From contig JAJYGW010000211.1 in assembly GCA_021790615.1 (NCBI GenBank), positions 1 to 9,557 of the forward strand: a stretch of 9,557 nucleotides of DNA, read 5' to 3'. This document shows positions 5,865 to 9,557 of this stretch, one piece after another (positions within the stretch are counted from its first letter, which is position 1; the number at the start of each line of letters is the position of its first letter). The stretch is from Actinomycetes bacterium (GTDB taxonomy: Bacteria > Actinomycetota > Acidimicrobiia > Acidimicrobiales > JAKAOS01). The notes under the pieces are model-generated. The model did not search any database. It was given only the letters and a program-made list of their open reading frames with translations, and was not told the origin of the DNA. The translations under genes and the position numbers were made by a program.

Positions 5865-7278
5865 ACGACGCCGCGGCGACGGCCATCCCGAATGCCAGCA
5901 CCTCCGAGCCCGCTCGGAGCGAGATTGCTGCCACGACGGGGATGAGCGCACCGAGCACCCAGGCGAGCTGGAAGCGAGACTCGAAGCGCCCGAAGGCGCG
6001 TCCCTGGTGGAGCTCCGGGGCGTCGCGCTGGACGAGCGCGTCGAAGGAGACCTTCCCGCACCCGGCTGCCAGGCCCATGACGGCGGCGAGCCCGATGGTC
6101 GGCCAGTCCCCGCCGCCGGCAGCGGCGACTGCGACGCTGGCGACCACGACGCTGAGCAGGCTCGCGACGAGGATGGTGTCCTCCCGCACGTGCCGTCGCA
6201 GCCGGGGCGCGACGCGTGTTGCGACCAGGTTGCCACCCGCGCTCGCCACGAGCGCGGCGCCGTAGATGTAGAGGGGCGCGTGCGCGTCACGCAGGTTGAA
6301 CGCGACGAGGAAGATCAGATATCCGACGCCGCCGCGCAGCACCGCCATCGCCGTCGCCGCGACGAGCGTCAGCGGTGCCCAGGCGCCGAAGAGGAGATGT
6401 CGCCCACCGTGCCGCAGGCCAGCCGGCCGCCGCGCCTGCCCCTGCCGGTGCCCGGCACTCCCTGACCCTCGCCCGTCGGTGGCCCCACGCCCGGCACGGA
6501 CGCCCGGCCGAGCGGCGGTGTCACCGGCGAGCTCGGATGTCCCGGGGTCCCACCCGGCCGTCGTGGACGCGTGGGGATGGGACTCGAGCACCCCGGTATC
6601 CGTCCGCCGGGCCTCGGGTTCGGACTTGCGCAGCCACGCGGGCTGGCGGACGAGGAGCGTGCTCGCCGCGAGCGCACCGCCCACGAGCACGACCGCGTCG
6701 AGCCGGAGCACCCACGCAGAGCCGAGGCCTGGGATCGACAGCATCGCCGCACCGACGCCGCCTGCGACGATCGCGCTGAGCCCCGAGAGCAGCGAGAGAT
6801 GGGAGTTCGCCCCGACGAGCTGGTGGTGGGAGTCGACGGTGCCCGGCACGAGGGATGCCTTCGTCACGGTGTAAGTCTTCGAGGCGATGAGCACGAGGAA
6901 CGCCTCGGGGAACAGGACGAGACTGTGCAGGTCTCGTGCCATGAGAAGGCACAGGACCGCCCGAACGAGGGCGGAGAGGATGACCATCGTTCGCCGGGCG
7001 GCACGTGTTCGGTCCAGAAGGGGCGAGAGCAGCGGCGCGACCACGATGAACGGTGCCATCGTGAGGACGAGGTAGAGGAGGACCTGGCTCCGCGCGGCAT
7101 CGGGCGAGATCGAGAAGAAGAGCGACCCGGCCAGCGCGACCGTGACCAAGGTGTCGCCCGAGACCATGAGCACGTGCGTGCGTGCGAGCCGGCCGAGCGG
7201 GGTCGTCGGATGGACCAGGTCGTCGACGGGGCCGTCCACGAAGCGGCGCGCCCTCGCGCGAAGTGCCCCGGTTGCCAC
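5797..7278 (-). CDS. Major facilitator superfamily (MFS) transporter
   Basis: Membrane transporter of 493 residues with two six-helix halves. N-half hydrophobic segments start near residue 34. The loop after the second has LLSPLLDRTRAARR, matching the MFS motif A region (G-x-L-x-D-R-x-x-R-R). A hydrophilic cytoplasmic loop of about 85 residues (212-296) joins the halves, longer than usual. The C-half contains KVSFDALVQRDAPELHQGRA followed by FGRFESRFQLAWVLGALIP, a signature I recall from a group of actinobacterial MFS proteins of unknown substrate. GTG 7278-7276 is chosen because TACGAT lies 6 nt upstream and similarity begins soon after. The open frame continues upstream to 7662, but that stretch is the shadow of the divergent kinase gene. 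The stop lies 68 bp inside the 3' end of the helicase gene. The divergent ROK kinase could suggest sugar transport; this is weak inference. Confidence 0.88.
   Translation of the reverse strand: MATGALRARARRFVDGPVDDLVHPTTPLGRLARTHVLMVSGDTLVTVALAGSLFFSISPDAARSQVLLYLVLTMAPFIVVAPLLSPLLDRTRAARRTMVILSALVRAVLCLLMARDLHSLVLFPEAFLVLIASKTYTVTKASLVPGTVDSHHQLVGANSHLSLLSGLSAIVAGGVGAAMLSIPGLGSAWVLRLDAVVLVGGALAASTLLVRQPAWLRKSEPEARRTDTGVLESHPHASTTAGWDPGTSELAGDTAARPGVRAGRGATDGRGSGSAGHRQGQARRPAGLRHGGRHLLFGAWAPLTLVAATAMAVLRGGVGYLIFLVAFNLRDAHAPLYIYGAALVASAGGNLVATRVAPRLRRHVREDTILVASLLSVVVASVAVAAAGGGDWPTIGLAAVMGLAAGCGKVSFDALVQRDAPELHQGRAFGRFESRFQLAWVLGALIPVVAAISLRAGSEVLAFGMAVAAASFMAARNALDAQRRPSPPVGPTG
5801..5817. 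terminator. Perfect inverted repeat in the convergent gene overlap, possible bidirectional terminator
   Basis: CCGGTCGG (5801-5808) and CCGACCGG (5810-5817) are perfect inverted copies around one G. The repeat lies just inside the last codons of the minus-strand MFS gene and about 45 nt before the helicase stop, so it is inside both coding regions. It would fold in RNA from either strand. It has no T-run and could also be chance in GC-rich DNA. Confidence 0.3.
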
Positions 7279-7284
7279 CCGCTC

Positions 7285-7290
7285 ATCGTA
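7285..7290 (-). promoter_or_regulatory. -10 element of the MFS gene (leaderless)
   Basis: On the minus strand the sequence reads TACGAT, then 6 nt, then GTG at 7278. This predicts a leaderless mRNA. No clear -35 element or Shine-Dalgarno is present. Confidence 0.58.
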
Positions 7291-7365
7291 CGGCGTCACC
7301 CCGCGGCGGCTCGGACACGAGGGCACCGGCTCGGCACGCTGCGCGCAGACCGGCGTGGCAGTTGG

Positions 7366-7371
7366 TACGGT
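7366..7371 (+). promoter_or_regulatory. -10 element of the ROK kinase operon (leaderless)
   Basis: TACGGT is followed by 7 nt and GTG 7379. It faces away from the MFS promoter; the two -10 elements are 75 bp apart, so a regulator binding between them could affect both genes. The -35 region is not recognisable. Confidence 0.57.
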
Positions 7372-7378
7372 TCGGGGC

Positions 7379-8458
7379 GTGCTGCGTGAGACCCCTGCAG
7401 GTGCAGCTGGCGCGCCGGTGCTGGGCGTCGATCTCGGGGGAACCAACGTCCGGGCCGGACTCGTCACCCAGGGTGGTGTCGTGCTCGAGCGGCGCGCGCG
7501 CCCCACACCCCGCGGTCCTGGGAGCGCGGGCCAGCTCGTCGACTTCTTGCGGAGCAGTCTCGCCGAGCTCACCGGCCAGCTGGGCGTCGCCGGACACGCC
7601 GCGGACGCCGGCGCTACTCCTCCGCCCTCCGTCCGGGCTGCCCCGGCGCCAGGAGCAGGCACGGGTCAGGACTTGCTCGGGGTGACCGGTGTGGTGATGG
7701 GGGTGCCCGGCTCCGTTGACTACCAGGACCAGCGCGTGCTCGTCGCGCCCAACCTCGACCGGGAGGTCGTCGGCGCCTTGTGGGCAGACGGGCTGGAAGC
7801 GGCGCTCGGTGCGCCGGTCGAGTTGGCAAACGACGCCGACCTCGCGGCCGTCGGCGAGGCGACCTTCGGAGCTGGTCGCACCTATCGAGACGTGGTCTAT
7901 CTCACCGTCTCCACCGGGATCGGCGCCGGCGTCGTGCTCGGCGGGCGGCTGGTCCGCGGGCGACGCTCTGCGGGCGAGGTCGGCCACACGGTGCTGGATG
8001 CCTGCGCCCTGCGCGCCGGACAGCCGGCGACCCTCGAAGAGCTCGGGGCGGGACCTGCCCTCGAACGGCTGGCGCGCCGGGAGGGGAGCAACGCCGGTGG
8101 TGCCGAGCTCGCCCGACTCGCGCTCGAGGGCGACGCACGCTCGGCGGCCATCCTGGACGAGGTAGCGGAGGCGGTCGCGCTGGGCGTCGGGAACCTCGCG
8201 CTCTGCTTCGCGCCGGATGTGGTCGTGCTCGGCGGTGGCCTGGGGCTCGCCCCCGGGTTCTTCCCCCGCGTCGTCACGGCGCTGCACGCCCTCGACCGCC
8301 CCGCCTTCGATCCCGCCGAGCTGGCCGTCGTGCCGTCGGCGCTCGGTGACGACGCCGGCCTCGCCGGGACGGGTGCCTGGGCGACAGCAGCAGGGACGAG
8401 CGTGCAACCGGCGCACCCCGCTCGTGGGGCTGGGAGGCCGTCGCGGTGCGCGCTGTGA
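7379..8458 (+). CDS. ROK family sugar kinase (glucokinase-like) with degenerate zinc site
   Basis: Predicted cytoplasmic ATP-dependent sugar kinase (sugar to sugar-6-phosphate), 359 residues against about 300-320 usual. The phosphate-1 motif VDLGGTNVRAGLV is at 17-29, the catalytic Asp is D152 in NDADLAAVGE, and the phosphate-2 motif TVSTGIGAGVVLGGRL is at 176-191. GEVGH (199-203) keeps the sugar-contacting Glu and His, and a late VVVLGGGLG motif is at 281-289. A Pro/Ala-rich insertion at about 72-98 (ATPPPSVRAAPAPGAG) explains part of the extra length. The usual ROK zinc signature C-x-C-G-x-x-G-C-x-E is mostly lost: C209 and E220 remain, but the other cysteines are replaced. There is no N-terminal helix-turn-helix, so it is a kinase and not a ROK repressor. 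GTG 7379 is set by the -10 element 7 nt upstream. It overlaps the phosphatase gene by 13 nt. Glucose is the default substrate guess. Confidence 0.88.
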   Translation: MLRETPAGAAGAPVLGVDLGGTNVRAGLVTQGGVVLERRARPTPRGPGSAGQLVDFLRSSLAELTGQLGVAGHAADAGATPPPSVRAAPAPGAGTGQDLLGVTGVVMGVPGSVDYQDQRVLVAPNLDREVVGALWADGLEAALGAPVELANDADLAAVGEATFGAGRTYRDVVYLTVSTGIGAGVVLGGRLVRGRRSAGEVGHTVLDACALRAGQPATLEELGAGPALERLARREGSNAGGAELARLALEGDARSAAILDEVAEAVALGVGNLALCFAPDVVVLGGGLGLAPGFFPRVVTALHALDRPAFDPAELAVVPSALGDDAGLAGTGAWATAAGTSVQPAHPARGAGRPSRCAL

Positions 8459-9093
8459 CGGCCGACGACGTGAGGAGGCCGCCCCAGGTCCTCGTCGTCC
8501 GTCACGGCGAGACGGCTTGGAGCCGTGTCGGGCGTCACACCGGCCGCACCGACGTGCCGCTCGACGAGGCGGGGCGCGCTGCTGCTCGGGGGCTGGTCGG
8601 CGTCGCTGACCTCGTCGGTGTCCCGGCTCCGGGGCTCGTGGCGACCTCCCCGCTCTCGCGCGCACGTGAGACCTGTGCGCTCGCCGGCCTCGAGGCGACC
8701 GGCCCGGCGGTCGTGCTCGACGACCTCGCCGAGTGGGACTACGGGGACTACGAGGGTCGCACGACCCCGGAGATCCGCACGCAGCGACCGGGTTGGTCGC
8801 TCTGGCGTGACGGCGTCCCCGGAGGGGAGCGCCTGGAGGACGTCGCGCGCCGCGCCGATGCCGTGCTCGACCGCCTCCGGGCATACTCGGCGCCCGTGGT
8901 GTTGGTCGCCCACGGGCATCTCCTACGCGTCGTGACGGCGCGCTGGCTCGACCTCGCTCCCGTGGCAGCCTCGGGCTTCGTGCTCGGTCCGGCACGCGTG
9001 GGTGTGCTCGGCTGGGAGCACGAGCTGCCGGCGCTCGAGCTCTGGAATGCCACCGTGGCCGAAGGGAGGGTGGTCGCCTCGGGGGAGCCGTGA
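8446..9093 (+). CDS. Histidine phosphatase family protein (Rv3214/SHB17-like branch)
   Basis: Phosphomonoesterase of the phosphoglycerate mutase-like superfamily, 215 residues. The catalytic histidine is H20 in VVRHGETAW, with R19 beside it; R72 lies in SPLSRARET, the acid residue is E96 in LAEWDYGDYEG, and the second histidine is H156 in VAHGHLLR. The string AEWDYGDYEG, the following SLWRDGVPGGE and the early GRHTGRTDVPL closely resemble, from memory, mycobacterial Rv3214 (annotated phosphoglycerate mutase-like, reported as a phosphatase) and yeast sedoheptulose-1,7-bisphosphatase Shb17. True mutase activity is unlikely. GTG 8446 is favoured because GGGAGG at 8432-8437 lies 8 nt upstream; GTG 8455, which overlaps the kinase stop as GTGA, is the alternative. 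The overlap with the ROK kinase gene implies co-translation and perhaps a shared sugar-phosphate substrate. Confidence 0.9.
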   Translation: MRAVTADDVRRPPQVLVVRHGETAWSRVGRHTGRTDVPLDEAGRAAARGLVGVADLVGVPAPGLVATSPLSRARETCALAGLEATGPAVVLDDLAEWDYGDYEGRTTPEIRTQRPGWSLWRDGVPGGERLEDVARRADAVLDRLRAYSAPVVLVAHGHLLRVVTARWLDLAPVAASGFVLGPARVGVLGWEHELPALELWNATVAEGRVVASGEP

Positions 9094-9119
9094 CCGGTGC
9101 CCGCACATCCAGCCGGTAG

Positions 9120-9135
9120 GCCCGGCCGCCCGGGC
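9120..9135 (+). terminator. Hairpin after the kinase-phosphatase operon, possible terminator
   Basis: GCCCGG (9120-9125) pairs with CCGGGC (9130-9135) around loop CCGC, 26 nt after the phosphatase stop. Flanking CCGG sequences (9113-9116 and 9140-9143) could extend it past an internal loop. No T-run follows. Confidence 0.38.
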
Positions 9136-9228
9136 GCAGCCGGAAGGGCCCGGTCAGGAAGTCCTGTTCGGATGCCTGAGAGCCCTGGGTCCGCTGGTGT
9201 CGACGCGAGGGTGGGAACCAACGGGGAG

Positions 9229-9271
9229 CCGAGGGCGTTAGAACAGAACGGAGGAGCCGGGCAACGCTCGG
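9229..9271 (+). other. Stem-loop upstream of the small ORF, possible regulatory leader
   Basis: CCGAGGGCGTT (9229-9239) pairs with AACGCTCGG (9263-9271) as a 9-bp stem with a 2-nt GG bulge. The 23-nt loop contains GGAGGAG (9250-9256), a Shine-Dalgarno-like sequence held in the loop. The 3' arm runs into the GGGGAGAGAGG that precedes ATG 9285. The stretch 9136-9228 before it holds no convincing ORF or TA-NNN-T promoter. No known riboswitch consensus was recognised. Confidence 0.3.
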
Positions 9272-9284
9272 GGAGAGAGGGACG

Positions 9285-9446
9285 ATGGTCGACAGCGCGG
9301 TGCCGGTTGCGGTCGTGGTGGTCGGGGCGCTCGGCGCTGGCTGGGCCCGCGTCGTGTCCTCTCGGGGCCGCCGAGGGCGCCGGGGTCCGGCGGTTCTCCC
9401 GATTCCGGTCCGCGTCGACCAACGCGCCCCTCGTCGGCCTCGCTGA
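9285..9446 (+). CDS. Possible small single-pass membrane protein (53 aa)
   Basis: ATG 9285 follows the purine-rich GGGGAGAGAGG with a 4-nt gap and opens a frame of 53 codons ending at TGA 9444-9446. Residues 5-20 (AVPVAVVVVGALGAGW) could form one membrane helix. It is followed directly by the basic stretch RGRRGRR, which would put the C-terminus in the cytoplasm by the positive-inside rule. The last 20 residues are Pro/Arg-rich and may be simple GC-rich read-through. I do not recognise a family. The gene sits between a structured leader and a promoter for the next gene. It may be a real small protein or a chance ORF; the ribosome binding site and hydrophobic segment are the only positive evidence. 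Confidence 0.35.
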   Translation: MVDSAVPVAVVVVGALGAGWARVVSSRGRRGRRGPAVLPIPVRVDQRAPRRPR

Positions 9447-9452
9447 GGCAGG

Positions 9453-9476
9453 CGGGACCGACGAGCGCCCGTCCCG
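9453..9476 (+). terminator. Hairpin after the small ORF, possible terminator
   Basis: CGGGAC (9453-9458) pairs with GTCCCG (9471-9476) around a 12-nt loop, 7 nt after the small ORF's stop and before the next promoter. No T-run follows. Confidence 0.27.
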
Positions 9477-9523
9477 GCCCTCTCGGCGCCGCAGCGTCTC
9501 GGGCGCGACGGTGATCCGTGGCC

Positions 9524-9529
9524 TAGGCT
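9524..9529 (+). promoter_or_regulatory. -10 element of the gene leaving the window (leaderless)
   Basis: TAGGCT is followed by 6 nt and GTG 9536. It has the same arrangement as at 3160, 7285 (minus strand) and 7366. No -35 hexamer is recognisable. Confidence 0.5.
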
Positions 9530-9535
9530 TCGGGC

Positions 9536-9557
9536 GTGCACCGGGAGCGGACCTCGT
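9536..9557 (+). CDS. Start of an unidentified gene (3' end outside window)
   Basis: GTG 9536 starts a frame that reads VHRERTS to the end of the window. It is predicted only from the -10 element 6 nt upstream. Seven residues are too few to assign a family, and the call depends on the leaderless pattern holding. Confidence 0.35.

Noticed and set aside
7339..7348. Palindrome CTGCGCGCAG as a definite operator
   Set aside because: A 10-bp palindrome is frequent at this GC content and no second copy or extended symmetry was found; mentioned only as a weak possibility.
9205..9260. Resemblance of the GGGAACCA...GGGGAG tract to part of the ydaO-yuaA (c-di-AMP) riboswitch
   Set aside because: The expected GGGGTGAATC and the downstream CAGCTAAC-type block are missing, so only a short purine-rich similarity remains.
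7283..9541. A 752-codon open frame on the minus strand across the kinase and phosphatase genes
   Set aside because: Its translation is Arg/Pro/Ser-rich low-complexity with no domain, and the plus strand holds two clear enzymes with intact motifs. It is a shadow caused by high GC.
1..9557. Mobile elements, CRISPR arrays, tRNA or rRNA genes, defence systems
   Set aside because: No transposase or integrase motifs, regularly spaced direct repeats, tRNA-like cloverleafs or rRNA sequence were seen; composition looks uniform across the window.

Overview
This is GC-rich DNA (estimated at about 70% by eye) with densely packed genes, many GTG or TTG starts, strong third-position G/C and no insertion sequence, tRNA, rRNA or CRISPR that I could see. 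Together with the families present (a LolA-like protein joined to an ABC-2 exporter, an actinobacterial-type MFS carrier, and an Rv3214-like histidine phosphatase) this suggests a chromosomal stretch of an actinobacterium. The recurrent TA-NNN-T hexamers placed 6-7 nt before start codons fit that. I cannot name the genus.

Layout. (a) 1-2100, plus strand: an export operon made of the C-terminal end of a LolA/RseB-like carrier protein, an ABC ATPase and an ABC-2 permease. All three overlap (stop/start TTGA, then a 14-nt overlap), and a hairpin lies directly after the last stop. (b) 2101-3131: a leader with a possible promoter, then an Lrp/AsnC regulator that probably carries a long low-complexity N-terminal extension with tandem pentapeptide repeats. 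(c) 3173-4378: a flippase-like membrane protein of the LPG-synthase transmembrane (UPF0104) type, apparently made from a leaderless mRNA. (d) 4527-5864: a DEAD-box RNA helicase with an approximately 80-nt leader. It converges on, and overlaps by 68 bp, a minus-strand MFS transporter (5797-7278). (e) 7279-7378: a compact divergent promoter region between the MFS gene and a ROK-family sugar kinase. Both appear leaderless. (f) 7379-9093: the ROK kinase and a histidine phosphatase, overlapping by 13 nt and probably one operon. (g) 9094-9535: a region without a recognised gene family. It holds several hairpins, a possible 53-residue single-pass membrane protein, and a promoter for a gene that starts leaderless at 9536 and leaves the window.

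Functionally this is mostly ordinary housekeeping and transport. The parts that deserve a second look are the repeated leaderless promoter arrangement, the degenerate zinc site of the ROK kinase and its coupling to a phosphatase, the in-frame tandem repeats in two N-terminal extensions, the tail-to-tail gene overlap centred on a perfect inverted repeat, and the structured region before the small ORF. I did not find convincing evidence for a wholly new multi-gene system.
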